The position numbers and the translations under genes are program-made. Shown here piece by piece: positions 1-10,380 of a stretch of 64,000 bases of DNA. Source of the stretch: Melastoma dodecandrum (taxonomy: Eukaryota; Streptophyta; Magnoliopsida; Myrtales; Melastomataceae); contig JARUPY010000397.1 in NCBI GenBank assembly GCA_029817715.1, positions 5,580,001 through 5,644,000 on the forward strand. The letters are read 5' to 3'. The notes beneath the pieces are model-generated. The model was not told the DNA's origin and did not search any database. It saw nothing but the letters and a program-made list of their open reading frames with translations. Numbering within the stretch: position 1 is the stretch's first letter; each line of letters starts with the position of its first letter.

Positions 1-516
1 AACAGCTAGCCCTACACGCCTTCCAAAATCAGGCAATTGAAAATACACTCCAGATCAATCAAAAGATAAACGCAACACAACTAGACATCAATCACTCCAG
101 AATCAATCAAACAAGGCCGCCCCACATGCCCTACTCACTAATCAGCGATTCTGACCATCACTTCAATGGGGAGATTGAAACCACGACCCAGTCCCATCCG
201 TTCCAGAAACAGAACAGACACTCAATCATCCAACAAACACCAGCAGCCCCGCCAAACTCTCAACGGAAACCCCGGAGCCCTCACTGCTCGACGACAACGA
301 CCAACATGCAACGCCGGGAAACCAATCGGACACATCGAAATCACGGAACGCAGATCAGAAGACCAAACACAATCGCGAAGGACGGCGGGTCAAATGCGCA
401 AAACAACCCGATAACAGACGACGCGGATCTCGACGAAGGGACCGACAACAACCGGAGGGGAGGGGGGAGAGAGATCAGGGTTTGGAGATCGGGAGGGCAG
501 GGTTAGGGAGACTTAC

Positions 517-690
517 GAAGGTGTTGTTGGCTAGGGATCGAAGAGGAGGAGGAGGAGGAAGAGCGCAAATCTGTTTGTGGCTGAGATTCAGAGAGGAAAA
601 GGAAAAAACAGGCGGAACCACAACCCAACAGCAAAGCGCTCACGCGATTAATCAGACCTTCCAGCCTACCCCCCTCAAAAACGCTGCGTT
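517..690 (-). other. possible 5' UTR exon of a leftward gene
   Basis: Read on the minus strand, a pyrimidine-rich stretch with CTC repeats ends in a good splice donor (exon end CTTC, intron GTAAGT at complement 511-516). It is followed by a T/G-rich sequence that looks like a plant leader intron running to base 1. No coding exon is visible in 1-516, so the coding part would lie left of the window. The upstream limit near 690 is only an estimate. The product cannot be inferred. Confidence 0.35.
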
Positions 691-699
691 TTCACGATG

Positions 700-1812
700 C
701 CACATGCAATGCAAACGACCTTTCACCCTAGAAGAATTTATGTCGTGTTTGGTTGACGGAATTTTAGTAAAATACGAATTCGGATTAAACTGAGTTTTGC
801 CCCCGTAGAATTGAGAATTACATTTCCTTAAGAAAAAAAAAAGAATGGAAGCATTCTTCATTTGTTCTAGATCATTCTAAATATATTTTCTACCACATTA
901 TTCCTTCTGCATTTTGATTTGGCTATAATATATTTTATTTTATTTTATGTTCTTACCACGATGGCCGGTGCATACAGGGTGGCTTATCCGAGGAACGAAA
1001 TTCGGAAGCGCTTGTCGATCCAACGGCTGGGAAATGGGCCTCGTCTCTCTTTTCCTATTTTGGGCCAGGCGAAGGATAATTGGACCGGCCCGGGAGAGAT
1101 AAATAATGCTTTCTCATTCATTCTCCTCCTTCTAGTTGTTGGGTTCGGGAGAGAGGGGGGGGGGGGTGTTATTTCATCATTACCTTAAAAAGGACGGGGC
1201 GAGGTCCGAACGCACGAAAAAGACAAAATACGGGGGGAAAAGGCGAAAACGATCGTGTAAGAACAGAATCTTCCGAGGTTCCATCGCGTTCACACCTAGG
1301 AAATGACGGATTTGGGTCCTGCTTTATCTAAAAAATTTTATGCAATCAACTCCCCCTTTGTCTCTGACAAACACGACAGATTGAATTGACGTTTGTTTAG
1401 CCGATGATGGCAATCCGGTCATTCCACTTTTCATCTTCTTGCAGTAAATGATAAAATTTCAACCGAATCGTCAAGCCTTTATTAGGCCCCGAGAATTTCG
1501 ATTGGCGGAGGGGGGGGGGGGGGGGGGGTAATTCCAGTCGTTCCTACCACCCGCTGAGGTACGATCACCACCCTACACGTCGCCCACGGTCCCCCCATCT
1601 CATCCGTCTGTCAAGGAAAGGCTACGCTGACCACACGATTTGACGAGATGTCGGACGGTTAAGATCAGCTCCCGCCCTGTCTCTCCCTCACCTCCCGCCT
1701 ATATGTGAAAACTCTCCCCTCCCTGCGTGTGGCCGTCACAACACTCCAAAGCTCCGGCAAGTGCAGAGCAGCACTCCCCGTCGCCTCCCATTTCCTTCCA
1801 GGTGCCGCTTGG
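700..1812. other. intergenic / promoter-like DNA with two poly-G tracts
   Basis: I see no convincing coding sequence. There are two long G homopolymers, about 11 G near 1156-1166 and about 19 G near 1510-1528. The right end (about 1690-1812) is C/T-rich with a weak TATA-like CTATATG near 1699. It probably holds the promoter and first leader exon of the ascorbate peroxidase gene that resumes at 14726. Confidence 0.4.
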
Positions 1813-1817
1813 CTGCC

Positions 1818-2792
1818 TGTTGACATGGCAATTAATTTTGGGCCTGGGTTTAGAACAGGAACCCAGTACTCCCTCAAGTAATACTTCGAGCCCAAGACGT
1901 AATCGTCTAGGCCGACTCACGATGAAATCGACTAGGTCGATTTATGACAAAGTCGACTAGGTCGACTAATAAACGGGGTCGACTAAGTCGACTCACGATG
2001 AAGGAACATGGTGATCAAAGCCAATCAAGATGACTTAACAGTAGTTAGGTCTACTAGTAGAGTCGAATCGACGGAATCCTGGATAAAGTCGACCAAGTCG
2101 ATCGCAGTCCGTACAGGTCGGTCAAGTCGACGAGGTTGGAATAAATTTATTCATTTTTAATCACGTTTGCTAAAGATCGTAACTGATCTTAAATATCCAG
2201 GAACGTGATCCCATATAACAAGGGGGTTGTTGAGACACTCCCACGACATTAGGGATCACGATCTGTAACACCGTCTATAAAAGATTTATCTGTTACGCGT
2301 ACAAATCCTCTATAAATAGCAGAGGGATTTTCCAAAACAGGGGACGGATACACCCAGCCAAAACACTGAAGTTTGTTCGTCAACCTTAGGAAATTAGACA
2401 CCTTGACCCGGTTCATCGGTCAACCCCCCTTTCCACCAGCAGAGTGAGCTCGTAGGGCCTTTGCCGTCATCTCCCCACCAGCGACACCACCGACGGAGTG
2501 AGCTCGTAGGGCCTTCGTCACAGCCTCCCGCCAGCAACCACCACCGACGGAGCGAGCTTCCAAGGCCTTCGTCACAAGTTCCCCACCGTCACGGATTTCC
2601 ACGACGTTGTCAATACTTGCACTTGTTTTCCGTTTTTCAATGGCTGTAAGCCCTGTTTCCTTTACTCATTAAGATTGTAAGACTTGTATTTAATTTCAAT
2701 AAAATTGTACATCTTCTTACTGGCGACCACAATACAATTACTGTGAGTCCATTGCCAAATATTTCCGACGTGATCCGTTTCGTGCGCGAACA
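1818..2792 (+). repeat. 5' LTR of copy A
   Basis: This is a 975-bp LTR starting TGTTGACATGG and ending GCGCGAACA. A TATA box (TATAAAT, 2311-2317) and a polyadenylation signal (AATAAA, 2698-2703) set a plausible U3-R-U5 layout. The U3 part (about 1905-2135) contains six GTCGAC palindromes in about 230 bp, an unusual cluster that may be a binding-site array. The same LTR occurs at 13751-14725, 40669-41643 and 52603-53577. Confidence 0.95.
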
Positions 2793-2798
2793 CGTTTT

Positions 2799-2816
2799 TG
2801 GCGACCACAGTGGGAG
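2799..2816 (+). promoter_or_regulatory. primer-binding site of copy A
   Basis: Seven bases after the LTR lies TGGCGACCACAGTGGGAG. It begins with TGG, complementary to the CCA end of a tRNA, as expected for minus-strand priming. I have not assigned the tRNA. The gag start codon follows at 2820, so the untranslated leader beyond the LTR is only 27 nt. Confidence 0.7.
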
Positions 2817-2819
2817 CAC

Positions 2820-5800
2820 ATGCCGAGGAATACTCGAAGTACTACTACCCATGAGTCTCACAATCCCTTAGATGGGGAAAACCAGTCAGAACTTCCTCCG
2901 GGAATGAGCTTGCAAGCGCCGGCCCTAGGAGGCCAGGCAGCCACAAACCAGTCAGAACTTCCTCCGGGAATGAACTTGCCAGCGCCGGCCCTAGGAGGCC
3001 AGGCCGCTACAAACCAGTCCACCTTTGATTCGCATACCCCGTCCGAATTTATTTCGAGACTGGAGTTCCACAAGGAACTGGGGGATATGCGTCAGGAGTT
3101 GACTGATATGAAGGATATTCTAATGGACGTCCAAACTCTAATGGGGCGTCTTTCTGGCCCGAGAAATGAGGAAAGAGTAAGACCTCGTATGAGAGAAACC
3201 CCCTTTAGGGAGTCTACGTTCATGACGGACGCTCGACGAACTGCTCAAGGGCCACGTAACGTGACTTTTGAGCAATCTGAGATAAGGACAAATGCCCTTT
3301 TTGAACCTGGGAATCTGGTTCCCCCTAGTCGACCCTCTTCTTCACGTAATCGACCAACGAATACGCATTGGAATGAGGCAGGGGACTTTCCAGAGGAAAC
3401 AGATCAAGGGGAGGATTTTATCCCGACTCATCGCCCTGGCAAAGAACCTGTAATCGACGCGACTGGAGACCCTTATGAGCTCGGATCCCGAGGTGGAAAT
3501 TTCCGGGAGGAGCCTTCTTTCTACATGAGGAATCCAGCGAATCAGGCAATGAGGGATAGATCTCCGTATAGCCCGATAAGGTCGACTCGACCTCCAGCAC
3601 AGGCCCCAGTAGGCGGTGTACCCCCAGATTTGAGGGAGGCCATAACTCAGGTTATAGAGCAAGTCGTCCCCGGAATAGCTCGGCGAGACGATGCTTGTTT
3701 GTACAGGTCTCCCTATCCTGCGTATGTCGACAGGGATTTCCCTTTACCTAGAGGTTATAAAGTGCCCGACTTTACTCGTTTTTCGGGTGAAGACGAAATG
3801 ACCCCACTCGAGCATGTCGCTCGCTTCACTCACCAGCTTGGCGAGGCGGCTGGAAACGACTTTTGGAAACTGAAGCTCTTCCCTAACTCGTTAACAGGAG
3901 ATGCCTTTACGTGGTATGCGAGTTTGCCGCCAGGGTCAATAGCCTCGTGGACTCAGATGCAATCTATGTTCGTTAAGACCTTTGCTCGACTGGACACCCC
4001 CATGTCGATGTTTGAGGTAATGCGCCTTAAGCAGGCTAACGGAGAACACCCAGGGCAGTTTCTAATGAAACTCAGGAAAGCCCTACTACGGTGTAGTCCC
4101 CCCATACCGGAGAAGGATCAATCGCTTCTCGCATTAAATGCGTTGACTATCCCGTTCCGGAAAAAGCTGCAGGGCGAGCGCTTCGCTGACCTATATGACT
4201 TAGCGAGGAGGGCTACTGAGTATCATCAGCTCCTTACAGAGGAAGCCCACTTGACCCGAGCCTACCAAGTCGACACTTATGAAGTCGATGTGGCGGAATT
4301 TGTCAAGGGAGAGTCGACTATATGCGACCCCCTGACTAAGAAGAATTCCAAAGCTAAGGCATCTCAAAGGAATGCCGAAGAAAGAAAATACTCTTTCGAC
4401 ACAGATAAAGTCGACGCTATATTCGACTGGCTTCATCAAAGGAAAAGGATTAGACTTAAGCCCGGCCATCGAGCCCCTCAGACAGAGAGGGAAAAGACTA
4501 GGAATTACTGCAAGTGGCATGGGTCTTTCACCCATGCCACCAAGGACTGTTTGTCCTTTAGGAATATCATACAGGATTTAATAGAGTCTAAAGCGCTCCG
4601 TTTTCCAGAAGTCGACGAAGTCGCCGTGGTGGATAATAATCCATTCGGGGATGAAGTCGCTATTCATACGTTTGACATATTTGACGCTGAGGTTAATCTC
4701 TTAGAAGTTATTAACGACTCTGCTGTACCCTCGCAGGACGTACAAGCAACCGGCGAGACTTTGGTGGCTAATGCCCTCATGAAGCGACTGGCTGAACGAG
4801 GGGTCTTTATTCTGCCCAAAGGTAGGGAGAAGTGGCTATGCCACTGGCACCTGAACGACTCTCACACTACAGATCGGTGCCACACGTTCAAGAAGTACCT
4901 GCTGGACAGCAGGGCAGAGGAGTGGTACGACTTGACCCCATTCGAGGAAGCAGCAATGTCGCTGAACACTCCCCAAGGATCTTCTCACGCCCTCAAAAGC
5001 CCTCCTAGCGCAGATCGCCGAGTAGCCTTACGAGGAGGAAGAGGGGGCCCCCAGGGTCATAAGGGGAATGGAGAAACAGCCGCCCGGAGAACAGAACGCC
5101 CGGCACGACGACTGGAGTTCGTAGACTCATCTGGCCAAAGGGTCATCAAACAGGGGTACACTAGAACTACCCCTGTCAAGGAGATCAGGCCGGTAGAGGA
5201 ACACAAGGGAGCGGACCAACCTCAGCAGGCCATGAATCGCAGGCCCCGCTACGCGTCGCAGACGGTTGACCCTCAGGAACTGCGGAGGGGGCCACCTATC
5301 GCCCAATTCCTGGACGAAAAGCTGCTGTGCCAAAAGTGCAAGTTGATCGCTCATAACCGCATACTCATCACCCAGCTCTGCACAGCATGCTGCGTTAGCT
5401 ACTTCTTGCGCCTCGTCGACTTATCCGCAAAAGGGGAAATGCTGGTAAAGCCAGTCCGTCCTGAGGGTTCAGGTAACTCGAACCCTAACAAGCCCTCTTT
5501 GAATAGGCCGGCAGATAACCCTGTGCAGGTAGGATATGACCCAGCCGACGGAAGGTTTGTGGAGGTAAGTCGACTTCCTTCTGGTTCTAAGAAACCAAGG
5601 TTTGTCAAAGCGCTTAACCCCTCGTCTCAATGGCAGAAGGCAGAAAGGAAGGTTACGCTTCCCATAAGGGCTCAAAAGAGAAAAGAAAGGCGTCTAAGTC
5701 ACGCCCAGAAGAAGCCAAGAATGACCTCTGTGATGCCACCCGTGGGCGGGAACCACGCCACGGGGAAACAAGTCGCAGAACCCGAGCGGGTCGAGTCTAC

Positions 5801-6808
5801 TGACTACTCGGAAGACCCAGGCTCGAGCTTCGATTACACCCCTCTACGAGGAGATAAGCCCTGCGATTTCAACGCAGAACAAGGGCCCCTTGTGAGCTGT
5901 AACGCTCTCACCCTCCCTGCGGAATTCGCCCGCAACAACAAGTCGGAGACACCGGAAGGTAAAGCTCTCGACTCTAAAGTCACCACGTTTCCTTCTGGCT
6001 TCCCTCTACACTGGTTGAGGAAACCATCAGATCGCATGAAACAGCATATGCATTCGCTGTACATCTCAGCCACCTTTGATGGTGTCTTAGTAGGCCGAGT
6101 CTTAATAGACAACGGCGCCACTGTTAATGTTCTTCCCCTTGCCAAGTTTAGATTACTTGGGTACAAGCCTAGCGAGTTGGTGCAAACCGACGTAGCTGTA
6201 AGTGGCTTAATGGGAGAAAATCCGAGTGCCTGGGCATATGCTCCGTGCGCCTAGGCGTCGGGAGACACGAGCAGGAAACTGCTTTCTTTGTAATCGATAT
6301 AGCCCCCTCATTTAATGCGCTTTTAGGACGCGATTGGCTTCATAAGGCCGCTGCGATTCCATCTACTTTGCATAGGGAGTTGATCTTATGGCTTGACTCC
6401 GAAATAGAAATCGTTAAAGCCGATGAATACGCCTGTTGTGACAAGGGTATTTTGCATGCAGAAACGTGTAAGACAGTCAAGGACCTTACTCTGGACCAGC
6501 GCTACAAGCTGGGAGACCCCACAGTCGGACCCTTAGGTGAACCTTCTGGGAAGTTCGACTTCATCGTGAGCTACGGCACCTCTCATCCCAAGCCGGACGA
6601 AGGACCGATTGTGCCAACAGGATGGGGGCCCGACTTCACAGACAAAGACATGGACGAGGTCCTCCAGGAGGTAGTCACGGCCAAAGATGGGGGCGAGATG
6701 AACAACAGCCCGAGCGGCAACAAGGGAGAAGCGCCTAAGAGCCAAGAGAGCACTGCGACGGAGTTGGAGCCCGATAGACTCCTGCACGAAGGGATGTATG
6801 GACAGTGA
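2820..6808 (+). pseudogene. gag-protease of copy A, frameshifted
   Basis: The frame opens at ATG 2820. In order it has a duplicated 22-residue Pro/Gly/Ala-rich unit near the N-terminus (a 66-bp tandem repeat from about 2881), a retrotransposon gag domain (about residues 330-480), a Cys/His zinc-knuckle-like motif (YCKWHGSFTHATKDC, about residue 560), a second Cys/His-rich region, and an aspartic protease motif (LIDNGATVNVLP, about residue 1095). A single T is missing from a T run near 6207-6208 compared with copy B. The frame therefore runs out at 6254 and the rest (6245-6808) lies in another frame. The break falls in the protease region, so this copy should not make full-length Gag-Pro unless supplied in trans. 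Confidence 0.9.
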
Positions 6809-9800
6809 GGAAAGTCATGCGATCTCTGATATCCTACAGCGACTTCAGAAGCATGTTGGGATGACTAGGAAAGTAGGATGCCAGATAGGCAACATCGATT
6901 TCGAAATTAGGCCATGTAATAACGTGGACACCGATTTAGGTGGTGTCCAGAGTCGTGAGTCACTGATGATGCCATGTGACTCACTCGTAGGCGTCAATTT
7001 AGGCGAGGCATTGAGCCCTCGAATTGTTTTAATCAGTTCTTCGATGAATAAAGAACTTTTCCATTCTATTAAAGCTACTCTAGAAGAGTTTAAAGATTGT
7101 TTTGCTTGGGATTACACTGAGATGCCTGGCCTAGATCGCCGACTTGTGGAACACAAGTTACCAATCAAAACAGGATTTAAACCAGTCCAACAGGCGCCAA
7201 GGAGAATGACTCATGAGGTCACTCAAGCAGTATTCGAGGAAGTCAAAAAGCTCTTTAAAGCCGGATATATAAGGACATCGAGGTACACTGAATGGATATC
7301 CAGTATAGTTCCTGTTATTAAGAAGAATGGCAAGATTAGGGTTTGCATCGACTTTAGGGACCTGAATCGTGCCACTCCGAAGGATGAGTATCCTATGCCC
7401 ATCGCAGATGATTTAGTCGACAAGACTGCAGGGCACCAAATTATGTCCTTCATGGATGGTTTCTCAGGATATAACCAAATCTTCCTAGCCGAAGAGGATA
7501 TCCATAGAACTACGTTCAGATGTCCTTTAGGCATTTTTGAATGGGTAGTCATGCCATTCGGACTCAAAAATGCTGGGGCAACCTACCAACGGGCCATGAA
7601 CGCTATATTTGATGCCTTGATTAGCAAAACGGTCGAAGTATACATAGACGATATAGTGGTCAAGTCACAAGACGAGAAGTCACATGTTAATGACCTTAGA
7701 AATGCTTTCATTCAAATGAGAAAGCATCAGCTCAAACTAAATCCTCTCAAATGTGCCTTCGGAGTCAGAGCAGGACATTTCCTAGGTTTCTTAGTTCATC
7801 AACGTGGCATAGAAGTCGACCAGAACAAAGTGAACGCCATTCAAAGATTGAACCCTCCGAGTAATAAGAAACAGTTACAGGCTTTCTTAGGAAGGGTCAA
7901 TTACCTAAGGCGATTTATTGGTAACGTCGCTGGACGGACAGAAATTTTCTCGACTTTATTAAAGGCGAAGGGAAATTTTGTATGGAGCAACGAACACCAA
8001 AAAGCATTTGAAGGCTTAAAGGAGTACTTAATGAAACCGCCTGTGCTTGCCCCTCCTCGGATAGGAAAGCCCTATCTGCTTTACGTGGCAGCGACCGAAT
8101 CAGTCATCGGCGCCATGTTAGCCCAAGAGGCAGAGGACAAAACTGAGAGAGCAGTCTACTATCTGTCAAGACAACTGACTGCTACAGAAAAGCGCTATAC
8201 AATTAATGAGAAGTTGTGCCTGTCAGTCTTTTATGCTGTTAAGAAGCTGAGACATTATATCGGATCCCAAGAGGTTCATGTTATTGCCAAGTCTCCAATC
8301 ATAAAATACTTTTTCGAAAGTCCCCTATTGACTGGAAGAATTAGTAAATGGAGCTTGGTCCTGTCCGCATACGATCTGCGTTTCAAACCTCAACAGTCGG
8401 TGAAAGGGCAGGCCTTAGCCGACTTCTTAGTAAATCACGATCCATCTACATTAATCGATCAAGAGGAATCCCTTGAGGATGTCTGGCAAGCTTGGTTTGA
8501 TGGATCTTCGGCAAAATCCGGCGTAGGTATAGGCCTCCATATACTTTCGCCATTAGGAAAGGACGTTCGCCTAGCATATCGTTTGTCGGCGACTCATACA
8601 AACAACGCGACCGAGTATGAGGCGTTGATCACGCTCTTGAAGGAATTGTTAGCCTTGGGAGCCAGGAAAGCCAGAGTAATGGGAGACTCTCAACTGGTTA
8701 TTAACCAGGTGAACGGCGACTCTCTATGTCAGGAGAAACTCGCACCCTATCATCAAGTCGCTCAAAGGTTGGTTAAGCGGTTCGAAGCAATTACTTTCCT
8801 CTTTGTAGGCCGGGAGGAGAACACAATCGCTAACGACTTAGCCCAAAAAGCTTCAGGGTACAAGCCTAGAGGAGGAAGCGATTGTATCCCAGAAATAGCT
8901 TCCCACCTAGCTCCCCAAGGCGACGCGTTCACTCTGAACATAATGACAAACGATAAAGATTGGAGGAGGCCAATCACCGACTTCCTATCCAACCCAACGC
9001 AAAAGGCGAGCCAAAGAATCAAAACTCAGGCCTTGTCGTATACCCTTATGGATGGGGTACTTTACAGAAAGACCAAAGAAGGAGTCCTACTAAGGTGCGT
9101 CGACTTAGACGAAGCGACCCCAATTATGTTGGAGACTCACCAGGGTTTATGCGGGTCTCACCAATCTGGCACCAAAATGTCTTGGACCATCCAAAGACAT
9201 GGTTTTTACTGGCCATCAATGCTAAAGAACTGCATAGAAATGGCTAGGGGATGCCAAGAGTGTCAAAAACATGGTCCGGTGACAAGGGCCCCAGCGTCCA
9301 ACTTAGTCCCAGTCATAAAACCTTGGCCATTTAGAACTTGGGCCCTGGATATAATCGGAGAAATTCACCCACACTCGAGTAAAGGCGATGCCTACATTCT
9401 AGTCGCCACTGACTACTTTACTAAGTGGGTTGAGGCTCAAGTATATAAGAAAATTGACCACAAAGAGGTGATCGACTTTCTCAGATCTTCCATCATTTAC
9501 AGGTTTGGGATTCCCCAGAATATTGTAGTAGACAATGCCACCGTTTTCAATAATGAGAAGGTGCGTGAATTCGCTGCCGAGTTCAACTTTTCAATCACTA
9601 ATTCGACACCTTATTACCCCCAGTCGAATGGACAAGCCGAAGCTACTAATAAGCTCATAAAGAATAACATTCAGAAAATGGTTGGTGCACATCCAAGAGA
9701 ATGGCACAAACTATTACAAGACACCTTGTGGGCTCTAAGAGTCACCAAGAGAGGCAGCACAGGAGAAGCCCCTTTTTCGCTAGTATATGGGCAAGATGCT

Positions 9801-10253
9801 GTCCTACCTATTGAGATTCGATACAAGTCGCTCAGGGTAGCTCATCCTGATTTGCAAGACGAGGCAATGTACCTCGCTTTAGAAGAATTGGAAAAGAAGC
9901 GACTCGACGTAATAGATAGACTCGAGGTACACAAGCAGAGAATTGCTAGGCATTATAATAAAAAAGTTGTCCATAAGCGCTTCAAAGTGGGCGACTTAGT
10001 ATGGAAGATGATCCTACCCCTCAAATCAAAGGACCAAGTCCTGGGAAAGTGGTCTCCTAATTGGGAGGGCCCATATGAAGTGTGCGAAACATACTCATCT
10101 AATACGTATCGACTCATGACCAGAGAAGGGGATAGGCACCCATTGAAGGTCAATGGTAAATACCTTAAACCCTACCGCACGACTATCTGGGAAGCTCATC
10201 ATAAAATCCTAAGACAAAGGACTCCATTAATTTGGGAAGCGCTTAATTTCTAA
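6798..10253 (+). CDS. pol polyprotein of copy A (RT, RNase H x2, integrase)
   Basis: This is an open frame of 1151 residues. Reverse transcriptase spans about residues 125-310 with the YIDD box near 282-285. A first RNase H-like region follows (about 425-530); at its expected first catalytic aspartate it reads LYVAATES, so it looks degenerate. A second RNase H (about 565-690) keeps acidic residues in FDGSS, TEYEAL and GDSQL, the dual arrangement known from the Tat lineage. Integrase has an HHCC finger (about 780-825) and a DDE core (WALDIIGE, VVDNATVF, NGQAEATNK). The ATG at 6798 overlaps the gag-pro stop by 11 nt in a different frame, so translation needs reinitiation, frameshifting or a processed RNA. 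No stop interrupts it. Confidence 0.94.
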   Translation: MDSEESHAISDILQRLQKHVGMTRKVGCQIGNIDFEIRPCNNVDTDLGGVQSRESLMMPCDSLVGVNLGEALSPRIVLISSSMNKELFHSIKATLEEFKDCFAWDYTEMPGLDRRLVEHKLPIKTGFKPVQQAPRRMTHEVTQAVFEEVKKLFKAGYIRTSRYTEWISSIVPVIKKNGKIRVCIDFRDLNRATPKDEYPMPIADDLVDKTAGHQIMSFMDGFSGYNQIFLAEEDIHRTTFRCPLGIFEWVVMPFGLKNAGATYQRAMNAIFDALISKTVEVYIDDIVVKSQDEKSHVNDLRNAFIQMRKHQLKLNPLKCAFGVRAGHFLGFLVHQRGIEVDQNKVNAIQRLNPPSNKKQLQAFLGRVNYLRRFIGNVAGRTEIFSTLLKAKGNFVWSNEHQKAFEGLKEYLMKPPVLAPPRIGKPYLLYVAATESVIGAMLAQEAEDKTERAVYYLSRQLTATEKRYTINEKLCLSVFYAVKKLRHYIGSQEVHVIAKSPIIKYFFESPLLTGRISKWSLVLSAYDLRFKPQQSVKGQALADFLVNHDPSTLIDQEESLEDVWQAWFDGSSAKSGVGIGLHILSPLGKDVRLAYRLSATHTNNATEYEALITLLKELLALGARKARVMGDSQLVINQVNGDSLCQEKLAPYHQVAQRLVKRFEAITFLFVGREENTIANDLAQKASGYKPRGGSDCIPEIASHLAPQGDAFTLNIMTNDKDWRRPITDFLSNPTQKASQRIKTQALSYTLMDGVLYRKTKEGVLLRCVDLDEATPIMLETHQGLCGSHQSGTKMSWTIQRHGFYWPSMLKNCIEMARGCQECQKHGPVTRAPASNLVPVIKPWPFRTWALDIIGEIHPHSSKGDAYILVATDYFTKWVEAQVYKKIDHKEVIDFLRSSIIYRFGIPQNIVVDNATVFNNEKVREFAAEFNFSITNSTPYYPQSNGQAEATNKLIKNNIQKMVGAHPREWHKLLQDTLWALRVTKRGSTGEAPFSLVYGQDAVLPIEIRYKSLRVAHPDLQDEAMYLALEELEKKRLDVIDRLEVHKQRIARHYNKKVVHKRFKVGDLVWKMILPLKSKDQVLGKWSPNWEGPYEVCETYSSNTYRLMTREGDRHPLKVNGKYLKPYRTTIWEAHHKILRQRTPLIWEALNF

Positions 10254-10341
10254 GAAAATCGTGCTAGGCTTCAGTAACGCTGTTTGGAAGAATGAATTTA
10301 GCATAGTGGGCAGAAATTCATTCGAGAAACAAGATATTCGA

Positions 10342-10347
10342 TTTATT
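10342..10347 (-). terminator. polyadenylation signal of the antisense gene, copy A
   Basis: AATAAA on the minus strand, about 35 nt after the antisense stop codon at 10381. It lies in the 127-bp gap between the convergent ends of pol and the antisense gene. The position is right for a plant near-upstream element. Confidence 0.5.
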
Positions 10348-10380
10348 CAGTAAAGCAAAAATAACCGAATTGCGTCGTTC

